Shown in pieces: positions 22,530 through 34,201 of a DNA stretch of 64,000 bases (positions are counted from its first letter, which is position 1; each line of letters begins with the position of its first letter). The notes beneath the pieces were generated by a model that saw only the letters and a program-made list of their open reading frames with translations, was not told the DNA's origin and searched no databases. This stretch comes from Argentina anserina (Eukaryota; Streptophyta; Magnoliopsida; Rosales; Rosaceae): assembly GCF_933775445.1 (NCBI RefSeq), contig NC_065874.1, positions 11,489,001 to 11,553,000 on the forward strand. Reading direction: 5' to 3'. A program made the translations under genes and the position numbers.

Positions 22530-23690
22530 GAGTTTTTTTCACCAACAGTCCCTCAACTCTGGTGTACCTACCAATGTGATACCTCAACTCTTAATCGTAC
22601 CAATGTGATACCCAGACTCTAGTATTGCTATCATTGAAGTACTTCCGTTAGTTTTTTTCAACTTTTTCGTTATCTTGGTGACGTGGCAGGTACGTGAGGC
22701 CCACAAAGAGGGTTAATAGACAAAATTAACCTCATCTGAGAGGAACAATGTTTTTCCCGCCCTTTACCTTGAGAAATACACCCAACAATTCCAATTTTGG
22801 CGCCAATTTTCCCTCCCTACTCCTTAATTTGTGTCTCTTATCTAAACTAAAGAACTACCGCCAACCAGTCGACCACAATCTGATAAAACCTAGATCAATC
22901 TCATTTTCTATTTTTACCCTAGCACTTGTTAAACTAACAGAATAAATATAGAAATTTATATGGAACATCTCATTTCCACAATCTCATAAGAATATAAAAA
23001 CACATAACTTAACGAAATTCAAATACATGTTTAAGTAACATTAGTTGCCACCTTTTATGTTGATCTGCCATGATTTTTGCTTGTAAGAACTAATGGTACA
23101 TGTAGTTGAATTTCGTACATGTACCATTAGTTCTTACAAGCAAAAATCATGGCAGATCAACATAAAAGGTGGCAACTAATGGTACTTAAACATGTATTTG
23201 AATTTCGTTAAGTTATGTGTTTTTATATTCTTATGAGATTGTGGAAATGAGATGTTCCATATAAATTTCTATATTTATTCTGTTAGTTTAACAAGTGCTA
23301 GGGTAAAAATAGAAAATGAGATTGATCTAGGTTTTATCAGATTGTGGTCGACTGGTTGGCGGTAGTTCTTTAGTTTAGATAAGAGACACAAATTAAGGAG
23401 TAGGGAGGGAAAATTGGCGCCAAAATTGGAATTGTTTGGTGTCTTTCTCAAGGTAAAGGGCGGGAAAAACATTGCTCCTCTCAGATGAGGTTAATTTTGT
23501 CTTTTAACCCTCTTTGTGGGCCTCACGTACCTGCCACGTCACCAAGATAACGGAAAAGTTGAAAAAAACTAACGGAAGTACTTCAATGATAGCAATACTA
23601 GAGTCTGGGTATCACATTGGTACGATTAAGAGTTGAGGTATCACATTGATAGGTACACCAGAGTTGAGGGACTGTTGGTGAAAAAAACTC
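22530..23690. mobile_element. MULE-like foldback element B (574-bp arms, 13-base loop)
   Basis: The element starts GAGTTTTTTTCACCAAC and ends with its exact reverse complement. The left arm 22530-23103 and right arm 23117-23690 are the same length and differ at only a handful of positions seen by eye. The loop at 23104-23116 is 13 bases. The flanks are TTAAAATTA on both sides (22521-22529 and 23691-23699). The two near-identical 65-residue reading frames (22748-22945 + and 23275-23472 -) are a by-product of the palindrome and not genes. Transcription through it would give a long near-perfect hairpin RNA. Confidence 0.88.
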
Positions 23691-23835
23691 TTAAAATTAT
23701 GATATATGTATGTTTATTCTAACACACGGCTTTATTTACTACGGGATTACAGAATGAACTTTCTCCTCTAATGAGTGTAGAGGAAAATTTTTGATAAGTA
23801 TACGTGAACAATGGACTACTATTCATTTTAGTACA

Positions 23836-24790
23836 CCTAAGTCTTAAAACATAATATATTTTGGTACATCAAATTCAAAGCTAGACTCAATTATCATACA
23901 CGACGTGATTAACACCGTTAAATTAAAGAAACTCGCCATACTTAGAAGGGCAATTAAGTCTCTTCCATATTTGCTTCACTCACCCCCTAAAAACCCTCTC
24001 TTCTTCCTCAGAGGCCTTTCTCTCCCCCCCAATCCCTCCCACGAACGAAACGAAACGTTTAGTCTACTTCTGCATTCATACCAAATTTTGATGGCAACCA
24101 AACCTCCCCATATGTAGCACCTTAGAAACCTCACGAATAATCCACCAAAATAACAAAACACACTAAACTGGTTAACTGAAATCAAACAAAGTCCGAACTC
24201 CACAATCCACCACACCCATCGACCAAGAACTTAATGAATCAAAACGGATCCATTGAAAAATAAATCCAGGCGTGAAATCACATATGCGCTGAGCTCAAGT
24301 TCCGCCGCCAGTTTAGAACCCATACTTCTCACTCCCAGCGACGACATACACCATAAAGACGTCATCGGAGGCCATTATTAACAGAGAGGGTGAGTGAGGT
24401 TTAGAAAGACTGAAAGAGATAGTAATCAGCCCAAAAAAAAAATTGCAGAATTCACAATTAGATATATATCTCTCAGACTTGATGTATTAGATTGATGTGG
24501 TGGGGGGTTCTATCAAGGCCAAAAGAAACTAATGATGATATGGTCAAAGGAGTGGAGGAGGAGGATGATATTAGGTGAGGAGAAGATGATAAACAGGTGT
24601 AAGTTTTGGGGCGGAGGTGCCAGTAGCGGTGAGGGGCAAAAGATGGGCGAGAGAGAGGGAGAGAGAGAGAGAGACAATTTTACCCCTAAAAGTGTGATAC
24701 TTGTCAGGCAAACTAACGACATCAGAGACGTCGTGTACATATATTATGTTGGATTTCATATTTGATGTACGAAGATTATAGTTTTGGAAC
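23836..24790. mobile_element. Possible third inverted-repeat element, MULE-like
   Basis: Left GTACATCAAAT...CATACACGACGT (about 23854-23905) matches the reverse complement of the right side around 24728-24770 (GTACATCAAATATGAAA...GTACACGACGT). More distal similarity is weaker and gapped. The interior (23940-24690) is richer in GC and coding-like: plus-strand CT-rich leader sequence, and a minus-strand frame starting MASDDVFMVYVVAGSEKYGF near 24375. It could hold captured gene fragments. Exact ends and target duplication were not resolved. Confidence 0.4.
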
Positions 24791-26966
24791 TTGCTGTATT
24801 GATCTTAGTAGGGCTTAAGTTCATGTACTATTACCACAATTTATTCGAGTGTAGAAGACAACACAATGTGGATATCGAAAAAGAAATACAGTAATACACA
24901 AATGCTTAGCCCTAGAAACCTTGACGTATTGAACCAACCTTAGGCCTCAAGGAGGTAACTGAGGAAACTCTATTCTAGGATAAATACCATGATCAAATCC
25001 GTTGCCTGGGCAGTGGGGCATCTAGTTGAGTAATTACAAATCCAGTTATATATCCACACACGCCAACATTTCGGACACCTGTGACATTAATCTTCTTCCA
25101 ATTTGTCCTTTCCCAAATCCTCCTTTTGGGATTTGATCCCAGATAGCACAAATGGGCGAGGAAAGCGTCTGCATCTGAATTTCAAGTCGGCCCTTTCGAC
25201 ATTTCAAATCCGTGAAAATCCTTACTCCCCAAGCCAACCTTCATAGCAAGCAAACCTCAAAAGCATTTGCTGAAGATGATCGAGCTGACCAAAACGGGAG
25301 AATATCGCCTGGAATTTCATTGTTTTCTTCTGCTTAGCCACTGTTGTTACATCAAGAAGGGGAATAGGAATAGAGAGCCTGGACAACTTCACCGCCCCAA
25401 AGCCAAATGCCATGTCCAATCTGTCAAAAATATAAATAATATTTGTGTGCTGGAGACGACTTTTGCATGCAGATTGATGAGCAGATTTGATGTTAAGATA
25501 TAAAGCCTGTTTTGGTTTTTGGGGTCTCGCAAAAAACGAGCACGATCTGTCAAAATGCAACTGTGTCAATCCATTCTGAAACCCACCACCATTGAGATGT
25601 GATGGATTCGATTGGATGGATGGGATTGATGAATGGATTCATGCATGCGCTAATTCATCATTTCGTCTGTTGAACTTTCTCAAACCACGTTTGCAAAATC
25701 GTACCATTCGGGCCTCAGAGTATCCGCACTTACAAATTGAGTTTACTCAAGTAATTAGTCGGGAGTTGCTCAAAACAAATCAATTTTATTTTTTATTGAA
25801 GTAAATTGATTTTAAAACACACTCATTCGTAATTTACTTAAGTCTTATTTTCTATTTTTAGATATAAATCGTTTATTTTAGATCTATTAATCTTGGCTGT
25901 CCAAATTAAGCCAAGCTCATTCTCTCTCTCTGAGCCCAGAAAACCGGCCACTTCCTTAGACCGCGCCGCCGGCATCCGGTCACTTATGGCCGGTGCACCA
26001 CCACAAAAATATTCATTTCATTTTCCTCTTCAAAACTCAATCCTTGCATGTGGGATTCGACCAATTTTACGACAAGATCAAGTTTTGAGGCAGAGAGCGC
26101 TGCACCATTCGTTTTCAGTCCTATGACTTGACGAGGTAGTAAATCTATCTCTTTTGCTTATGTCCTTAGGATTCTGCAATCGTAGAGCTATTATGGAGTT
26201 TTCTGTTTTGATTGCATGTTGTTTTGGGAGATTTGATTTTGGCCGGATTGGTGATCGGAGATGAGAGGAGTGAAAAAAAAAGCAGGGGACGTCACCCACT
26301 TGTTGTGGGCTCTGCCAGACGGACGTACAAAAGCCTGAGTAAATTTTGCTCCACCGATCAGGCGAGCAAAACTTTCCAATTGATTGGGCGAGCACCACCT
26401 GCTCGAGCACCACCTTCCCATCTGCTCACCGGTGCAGATGCTCTTATAGGCATATTGCAACGTCGACAGCACTCACCACCTCATGTTCGTTTGAAAAATT
26501 TCACAGCAAACCGAACGTAATTCAATATGTTCGATAAAATGTGAAATTTTAGTGTTCCAAATCATTAATTTGTTAATCGTGGTTCATTACACATTATTTG
26601 TGATGATCAATTGTTGTACAGTGGATTAATCGAACGACTTTTTTTTTTTGGTTAATAGGAAAGGAGTACTATAAACATCCTGATCATCCAAACATCCGGG
26701 TGGACTTGAATCCAAACAATGAGCAAAATCCAACACTATATGAAAGGCCAAGGCCATGCTCGTTGTGTAAAATCAAAGTATTTAATGTACTGCAACGACC
26801 ATTTGTAGCCTTTTTCGGTTTTCCCTTTATCCTCTTCCACACTTTTTGATGAGAAAAAAAGTCTACTTCAAGCAAGATTTGCTTGGCCACACTGTAGGGC
26901 ATCTATCGTCAATATGGTAAAAAAGCTGAGGTAAGAAGCAATCTCACCCCACTCTCATTTTTACAT

Positions 26967-26970
<4 letters not shown>

Positions 26971-27008
<38 letters not shown>
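26971..27008 (+). repeat. (TA)n microsatellite
   Basis: About 19 uninterrupted TA units; likely polymorphic. Confidence 0.95.
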
Positions 27009-27009
<1 letters not shown>

Positions 27010-27657
27010 ATCAGATATGAAATCTTTGGTTTTTTCCTATTTAGCTCTCTGAAAATGGACCAAATGATGGCAACACTTTGTTGTTTTTGTAATGAACAAA
27101 ATGCTCCAACAGTCTAATTTTAATTGAAGCTTTCACCTAACCTATTTGTCTGATGGGTAAAAAATATTGGACGGTGCTACTTAGCATGAAAATGAGAAGT
27201 GAGACTAGAAAAGGGGTGATCCTGAAACAGTGATAAAATTTAATTTATAGCAGAAGTTGTTTACCTAAGCTTGGAAGAAACAAAGAGGAGGTGAAATTAT
27301 TAGGACACTAAATGAGTCGCGGAAACCCAAGAAGAGAAAAACGCAGATCACCATGCATGCTTTCTCTGTAAGCCTTTTATTTAACCAGCTTTTTCTCGCT
27401 TTTAGGACGCCATGACATGAAAAATTAAGAAACAGAGATTTTGATCATCAGCGAATCTCACAGAGAAATTTGCATGTAGTATGAGAATTTTCTTGGCAGA
27501 GAAAAGCAAAAAAATGAAGGAAAAAAAAAAGCAAGATAGTTTGGTGCGTGGGTATTAAATTGGCTCCATTCGATTATTGATTATTTGTACTGTGCTGACA
27601 TGAGGTATAGCCCTCAGCTTTATCGATTCATGGTGAAAAACAACAACAATATATGAG

Positions 27658-27661
<4 letters not shown>

Positions 27662-27697
<36 letters not shown>
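27662..27697 (+). repeat. (TC)n microsatellite upstream of the NAC gene
   Basis: About 18 TC units, some 520 bases before the NAC start codon; further CT runs occur near 27806. Pyrimidine runs of this kind are common in plant 5' leaders. Confidence 0.95.
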
Positions 27698-27700
<3 letters not shown>

Positions 27701-28220
27701 GAAACTACTTTCTGTTCCCACTCTTTCATTTTCTTCACTGACAGAGGAATACCTGCACACTTTCTCACGCATACTCAGAGTACCTCCCCATCACACAGCA
27801 AAGCCTCTCTCTCTCTCTCTTTCTCTAGAGATTGTGATGGATATGATAAGGGGGGTGGCAGGGAGGGATCAGAGGAGGACAGAGCAGAGAAAACACAGAG
27901 AGATTTTTCCAGCCATTTTTCCAATCTCTAATCTCATGCCCTATTATTATTATACCAATACCACTCCTTGCCTTTTTTTCCCCTCTCTGTCACACATTCA
28001 TCAACTCCCTATGAAAAACCCATCTCACACTCTTCCTCTTCCACTCTAAAAAAACAAACCCTTCCCAGCTGCTTCTCTTCTTCACTACATAAACACACAC
28101 CCTACTCTCCAGCCCAGCCACAACTTTCTTCCATAACGCTTTGTCTCCGCTTTTGCGTACTTCTAGGTTTTCTGATCCAACACATCAAAAACCCTTTCTG
28201 GTTTGCTTCCTTGCATTGCC

Positions 28221-29979
28221 ATGGACCTCATGAACCTCAGTCGCCATTTTGATCAGCTCAGCGGTGCTCACCTCCACGACAACCAACTCCCGCCCGGGTT
28301 TCGCTTCCACCCTTCCGACGAGGAGCTCATAAGCTACTACCTCCTCAAGAAGGTCATGGACTCCAATTTCACCTGTCGCGCCATTGCCGAAGTTGACCTC
28401 AACAAGTGCGAGCCATGGCAGCTCCCTGGTACTAACATTTACATTTAACCACCTAGCTCCACTATACAAAACACTTCTCCATACTTCTTCATTTAATTGT
28501 TTGTAAACTAATTGATCGATGTGTCCGGTTTTTTAGAGAAAGCAAAGATGGGGGAGAAAGAGTGGTACTTCTTCAGCCTCCGTGATCGGAAATATCCCAC
28601 CGGGCTTCGCACCAACCGTGCCACTGAAGCCGGATACTGGAAAGCCACCGGAAAAGACCGAGAGATTTACAGCTCCAAGACCTGTTCCCTTCTAGGGATG
28701 AAGAAGACTTTGGTTTTTTACCGTGGTCGAGCTCCCAAGGGTGTGAAGAGTAACTGGGTGATGCACGAGTACCGCCTTGAAGGTCGATTTGCGTACAATT
28801 ACCTCCCCAGGAACTCCCAGGTGCTTCTTCTCCCTTGGTCAAAAGCACGTATAATGTTCCAAACTTCATGATCATGCACTTAATTAATTAAAGTATTAAA
28901 CTTTATACTATACTTGTAACCATGAGTGTACATAGTTAGGTCAAATTAGTTGATGGTGGTTGAAGAGAGTAGGTCCATATGCCTCATAATAGCTTCATTT
29001 ATATAGTCGTCTCCTGAATTTTATTTATTAAGCTCTCCTATGTACCATGCAAGCACATCGTTCTCAGTTAATGGCTTAAGACATTATTGTTATTCAAAAC
29101 CTGGAAACGCACACATTTGCAGCATATGAGTAATGCATCCAACATATGTTCTGCCATGTCCACTCCATTATGTTCGATGCTCCTCCACATTAGTACTACT
29201 TCAGCCTCTAGATAATTCAAGTACTAAACAGACTGACATTCTCTTTACCAATCTACTCCATTGCAATTTTTACTTAACCTTGATTTAAAATGTGCAACAT
29301 ATTTGGGTAACCAAAGTACCAAACTTGGTTGATTTGAACTAAAATCCAGATTTTGTCACCACATTGTCTCATGATCGTGAAATGCATACAGGAAGAGTGG
29401 GTCATTTCGAGGCTCTTCCAGAAGGCCAAGAAGAGCAATGGACCCGAATCCAAGAAGGCCCGAATCATTGGGTCCGGCGGGTACCCAGCAGAACCCAGCT
29501 CACCTTCTTCCTCCTCGGTCTCACTGCCACCACTTTTCGACTCCTCCCCTTACTACCCAACCGGCCCCTTCACCAACGGCAATGCTTCCCTCACTGACCG
29601 TGACAGCTGCTCCCAAGACAACCGTACCCCAAGGGAGCACGTGTCCTGTTTCTCCACCAGCAGCGTTGACCCTGCCAACACCGGCACCTTCAACCATCTC
29701 ATGACTTCCCTGGACCTCGCTCCGCCGCCGCAGACTTCGCTTCACTTGTCCGGCGGCTTCGGCGGCCTCTCGGACTTTCCGAGCCTCAGGTCTCTTCAGG
29801 AGAATCTCCAGGTGCCCTTCTTCTTCCCCCAGGGAATGCAGCCTCATCAGCCCTACTCCGGCACCGCTGGTTCCTTCGACCTCGGCGACTGGAGTGCACT
29901 CGGAAACTGGCGTGCAGCCGCTGCCGAAGAGCCCCGGGCTCCTGTTCCCGCCGAGGCCGATTGCATGTGGTCATACTAA
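28221..29979 (+). CDS. CUC1-like: NAC transcription factor, NAM/CUC type (CUC1/CUC2-like), miR164-targeted
   Basis: Three exons: 28221-28428, 28537-28820 and 29392-29979, with GT-AG introns and continuous phase, give 359 residues. The NAC domain spans about residues 22-175 with [65 protein letters not shown] and [14 protein letters not shown], then [11 protein letters not shown] at the start of exon 3. The exon breaks match other NAM/CUC genes. The C-terminal activation region is Ser/Pro-rich, contains EHVSCFST (about 246-253, encoded by the miR164 site) and ends in CMWSY, like the W motif of CUC proteins. CUC proteins are nuclear and set organ boundaries and the shoot meristem; that role is inferred. 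The ATG at 28221 is preferred; an in-frame ATG at 28203 would add six residues. Gene order with the neighbours supports the CUC1 position. Confidence 0.92.
29636..29656 (+). promoter_or_regulatory. miR164 target site in NAC exon 3
   Basis: The 21-base segment begins AGCACGTG and ends TTTCTCCA. Against the perfect complement of miR164 it has one mismatch at its first base and two G:U-type positions. The same sequence is, from memory, the site in Arabidopsis CUC1 and CUC2. It lies in coding sequence (EHVSCFS). Confidence 0.9.
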
Positions 29980-30655
29980 AAGAAGGGTGGTCCGAGTTGT
30001 CGTTGAAAACTAAGACCGCCGTCTGTGGTGGCCTCTGGTATAACTATCAGGTTTCGGTATTTAGTTTCCAATATATCCATAACCTAAAGTCGCTGATTAG
30101 AAAGTGACCAACCCAGTCTATCTTAGCTCTATCATGTCGCAGTCGCAGTGGACCTGAATTTCTATTTGAGTTTTTAAGTATGTAATGACTTTATGAATTA
30201 TGACGTTCTCTGTTAGCCTATGCAAGTGTTACGTATTTGGCAAGGTAATGATGATGGTTAATAATGTGCTTATTTTCTGAGGTCTATTTCTGGGAAAGGT
30301 CGGGAGGTATGTTTTTGTTTGATATACAGGGAAGAAGAACAGTGACTGGATACTGAATCTGCCTGCATGGTCCAGCTTAATTATTAGCTATTACGCAGAA
30401 GATTTCTGTCATAATTTTGGTTGCCTTAAATAGTATTGCACGTATGGTTCTGAAGATCTGAGATCATGGTTTAAGAACAGAAAGGGACTTGTATGGACAC
30501 TGCTCAATGTCGTTTGGACCACCCTAGCTAGCCCTTCTGCTTAAGCTTTCTGGTTTCGTTACAATCAACTTAGTTGCTCTGATCTCATTGATTTCTGTAT
30601 TGGATTCACCAATCAACTCATCACAATTGTAAATCTTAGAAATCAAAAGGTAAGA

Positions 30656-31310
30656 TATGTATTGTGGTCATTTTGATGCCTTGTTCACGTTTTAATAATG
30701 CTAGCCGATTAGTCGACAATGAATATACCGACTATGGTGTTTGTAGAGGTCGACTTATGTTGTAATATGTCTTCTGGCCGGTTATTGGTATTGCAATACA
30801 ACGTCAGTCTTCTCATTTACTATATTGATTCCGGCCACCAACGACATGCAACGACGGTGATTGACCAGCACAGCCACACTCTCCTCCTCCCAGTGTTTCT
30901 GTATGTGCCGGCCGGAGCTGCAACGCTGTCCTACGACGGCCGAAATCTCAAAATTTCACGGACATTTAATCTGTCGTTGTTTCAAAATTTCGGGGCCGGC
31001 ACAGACAGAAGCGCTGGGAGGAGGGAAGTGTGGCTGTGCTGGTCAATCACCGTCGTTGCGTGTCGTTGGTGGCCGGAATCGCCGAATCCGCACCATACGG
31101 ACGGTACAGACGTTTGCAACTGGGAATTTATGTCCTCACAATATAGTAAATGAGAAGACTGACGTTGTATTGCAATACCAATAACCGGCCAGAAGACATA
31201 TTACAACAGAAGTCGAGCTCTACAAGCACCATAGTCGGTATATTCATTGTCGACTAATCGGCTAGCATTATTAAAACGTGAACAAGGCATCAAAATGACC
31301 ACAATACATA
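30656..31310. mobile_element. Foldback element 3' of the NAC gene (arms about 257 bp)
   Basis: The left arm (about 30656-30912) begins TATGTATTGTGGTCATTTTG. It is repeated in reverse complement at the right (about 30995-31310), which carries an extra insertion of about 60 bases near 31080-31140. The arms include GCCGATTAGTCGACAATG and CCAACGAC...GACGGTGATTGACCAGC, so they are much more GC-rich than the surroundings. The loop is about 80 bases. Candidate target duplication is unclear. No protein is encoded. Confidence 0.75.
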
Positions 31311-34040
31311 CCTTAAAGAAGGCAGATTAAATTGAGGCTATTTCAATCACGAAACTATCTTCGCCCTCCAGGCAGTACACTCATGTCTCAACTAAAAGGG
31401 TGTCGGTAAATTTTGAGAACCGAAAGGATCAAAAGGACCAAGTAGGCAAAGACGAATGACTTGAAACTCCAATGGGGGTGTCATCGATCTTTCACTGTTA
31501 TTGTAAAATGGGTAAGGTACACTGGAGAAGTCTTGTCCCTTCAAAACATTTTTCTTCTTCTTCTTTTTGATATGGTCCCGTCACACATGAATCATATATA
31601 CAAAATCTCATTTATTGTATTTGTTGAATTAGGTAGAGACAGATATATATAGAGTACTCAATAGGTTTCAGACCTTGGGGGAGACTATAAGGCTATGGGG
31701 GGAGTATTATTGGTCCTATAGTTCTCAAGGGAAGGGACAAATTTAATACTACTACCTGTAAAATCTGTAACATTGTATTCTTATCCTTGTCAGGTAGCTT
31801 AAACATATATGAAGCACATATATGGAGCATGTAAGGTATAGGCGAGGGACCATATAGGACTTGGCCAACACAGGCATTATGCAACTCGAGCAATCAAGTC
31901 TCCTCCTTGCTTAGACGGCTGCATTTAACCTCTCCAGTTTGGATGTCTGTTGTTAACATTAAGCCAATGCAAGAAAAAAAAATGGAAAATGAAATTGAAA
32001 TCCTCATCAAGCCTACGCACACACTTGTGAAACAATATCAAAACCAAGTAATCAAACTACTCACATAAAACTTTTTTGAAAGTTTACTAAACTGATTTAC
32101 AAGATTTACTTTGTTGTTTTGAATGAGAATATATGAATTTTGAAGTCAAAATCAAACTCACAACAATGTTAATGTTCATCTCAACTTTCAAGTTTTTATA
32201 TCGTTCCTGTTCATGTTCAAATTTACCTATATCTATAATCTTTTTAAATATCTAAAATCATCATATTACGTGTTGAAAACATAATTTTCTTTTAAATTTG
32301 AGTTAAAGGACTGATTTTCAATTTGATCATAAAGAAAAAAGTACACCTAACCCATAATCCTCTTTGAAAGTTAGCATCATCAATTGTGGGTTTGAAAACC
32401 AATATCCATTGAAGTAATTCTTTGATCAAATTATGAACACAAAAACTGAAAGGATCTAAGGTCCTCAGTTACACTGACCATGCCAGTATTGTGATACTCT
32501 GATGAGTCTGATCAGTTCCGAATTGAAAACTGTAGACAACCAATGCCATTGGTAAAGTTTTTCACAGCTGGGGTGAAGACTAGTCATGATTTTTTCTTTC
32601 TTCTGTGCCAGGTTGAGGGAGGCTATTGTTGAGGTCCCATATGTGGTCACCAAATTTGTACATCAAGGTTTAAATCGTTGGGGGGCCAATAGAGTTGGGT
32701 GTACAATGATATACATATGGATGAAATTGGTATAGCACGCGGGGTTGTACCAATTCGGTGAAAGTCTTGCAGAGTTTGCATGTAAAGTGGAATTCGAAGA
32801 GGGTGAAAGTGAGGGTTTGAAGCCAAACATAAAGAACCAAAACAAAGAAGGAGCCAAAGACTAAAAGCCGAGGTTTGGAACTTGTAGAAGCAGAAGCGAG
32901 TGATTACATTGGCGTGGATTCTGATTTAGGTTGTTACATTATTCTGGTGTGGATATTATTTGGATTATTAGAGCTTTCCCTCTTACACATTGTCAAATAC
33001 GACATTTGTATGTATGTACGTTAAACCTTATCTTTGATCTGCCTAGGGTTGATGATGAGGTTCAACAAAAAGCACAAATATCTCGTGCTTTTCAATCATG
33101 ACTTGCGATGGTACATGACTTTTGGCTTCTGCCATTGAATGAGCTATGTGTTGAGTTCCAATTCGCATTATAATGAAGTCATCAAGGGATGAAGCTTTCC
33201 CATTTGGTTAGTTTCTCGAATTTTCCGGGGAGACGCCTACAATTTTATATCATCTCCCTTCTAATAAGCTTGGAGACCGTTCATTTCAAAAAAAAAAAAA
33301 AACTTTGAGACCGTCATGTCTGAATACTTTCGCTAGATTAGAAATTTTGAGCAAAACATATTAGCGAGAACATAATGTTGAATTGGCCGATAATTCGGTA
33401 CCATGAGAATGCCATTAAGGTACTAACTACTCAAAAAGTCAAAATAAGCCAAAGAAAATGGGAAAATTTGAGTATACATTAATGTATGTTATACATCCCA
33501 TATCCGACAGTTAATATTATTTTGTGAGTGATGTTAAAAAAATAATATCCGTTGTCAACCGTATGATGTATGATGTATAATATGTATTAATGTAGATTAA
33601 CTCCATAAAATGATACATCTTTATTTACATAAAATTTCTTAACATCATTTTACTACAGGAATCAAGCTCACGATAATGTCTACTCATTGCAACACTAATT
33701 TGGACAATAACGTTTTCCTTCCTAAGCCACCTTGTTGAGAATATGAGGGTCTTGATTTGAACCTCGGATATTTCGGTCCTTCATTTCACTCATACGTACT
33801 TATTTCGTTTGATTTGACAAACAAGTATCTCTCACTAATGACTCTTATATAACTAGGGTGATGCTATCAACACACAATTATTCTCTATTGAGACACACGT
33901 ATATTTTATACGAAGGATAACGTTATTAACACACTATTTTCCTCTATTACATGCACAGAAGATAACATATGAAAATAGCTCATGTAAAACAAAAAAAAAA
34001 CAAAAAAGTGTATGGGACCCTACCTTGTAGTCCACCTCTT
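31311..34040. other. Intergenic sequence between the NAC and proteasome genes
   Basis: No coding feature is supported. One small inverted-repeat element is listed separately. Around 33850-33960 the phrase TTAACACACTATTTTCCTCTA appears in two diverged versions (TCAACACACAATTATTCTCTA), possibly transposon remnants. Confidence 0.45.
33470..33603. mobile_element. Small MITE-like inverted repeat
   Basis: Left GAGTATACATTAATGTATG...ATTATTTT pairs with the reverse complement of the right end, GAGTTAATCTACATTAATAC...ATATTATTTT. The 134-bp unit would form an imperfect stem. No target duplication was fixed. Confidence 0.5.
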
Positions 34041-34043
34041 CGC

Positions 34044-34138
34044 GGCCCAGCCCACAATAGCCTCCACACGTGTGTGCTTCGGCTTGTGTCCATTACTTGC
34101 AGGTGTCTTGGTGCCTACTCAACGCGTGTTAAAGCCCA
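34044..34138. promoter_or_regulatory. Site II-type (TGGGCY) elements of the proteasome gene promoter
   Basis: GGCCCAGCCCA at 34044-34054 and AGCCCA at 34133-34138 are, on the minus strand, TGGGCT and TGGGCC. These site II motifs are typical of plant proteasome, ribosomal and other growth-linked genes. They lie 64-160 bases before the start codon. Confidence 0.55.
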
Positions 34139-34163
34139 TTTCTGGTCACCACTACTACTACTA

Positions 34164-34166
<3 letters not shown>

Positions 34167-34196
<30 letters not shown>
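34167..34196 (+). repeat. (TC)n microsatellite in the proteasome gene leader
   Basis: About 15 TC units end a few bases before the ATG at 34202, so the run sits in the 5' untranslated leader. Confidence 0.95.
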
Positions 34197-34198
<2 letters not shown>

Positions 34199-34201
34199 GC
34201 C

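Larger units (their letters stand above)
24791..28220. other. Intergenic region leading into the NAC gene
   Basis: No gene is supported. A minus-strand frame at 25222-25569 (115 residues) and neighbours at 25046-25237 look mildly coding-like but match no family I recognise. The region holds a TA microsatellite and a TC microsatellite. About 27.7-28.2 kb, CT-rich and just upstream of the NAC start, is the likely promoter and 5' leader. Confidence 0.45.

Noticed and set aside
22748..23472. Two nearly identical 65-residue frames on opposite strands
   Set aside because: They are the same stretch in the two arms of a palindrome; no domain or signal, and no codon pattern suggesting selection.
25222..25569. 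115-residue minus-strand frame
   Set aside because: Mildly coding-like composition but no domain, no splice context and no supporting neighbour; left within the intergenic entry.
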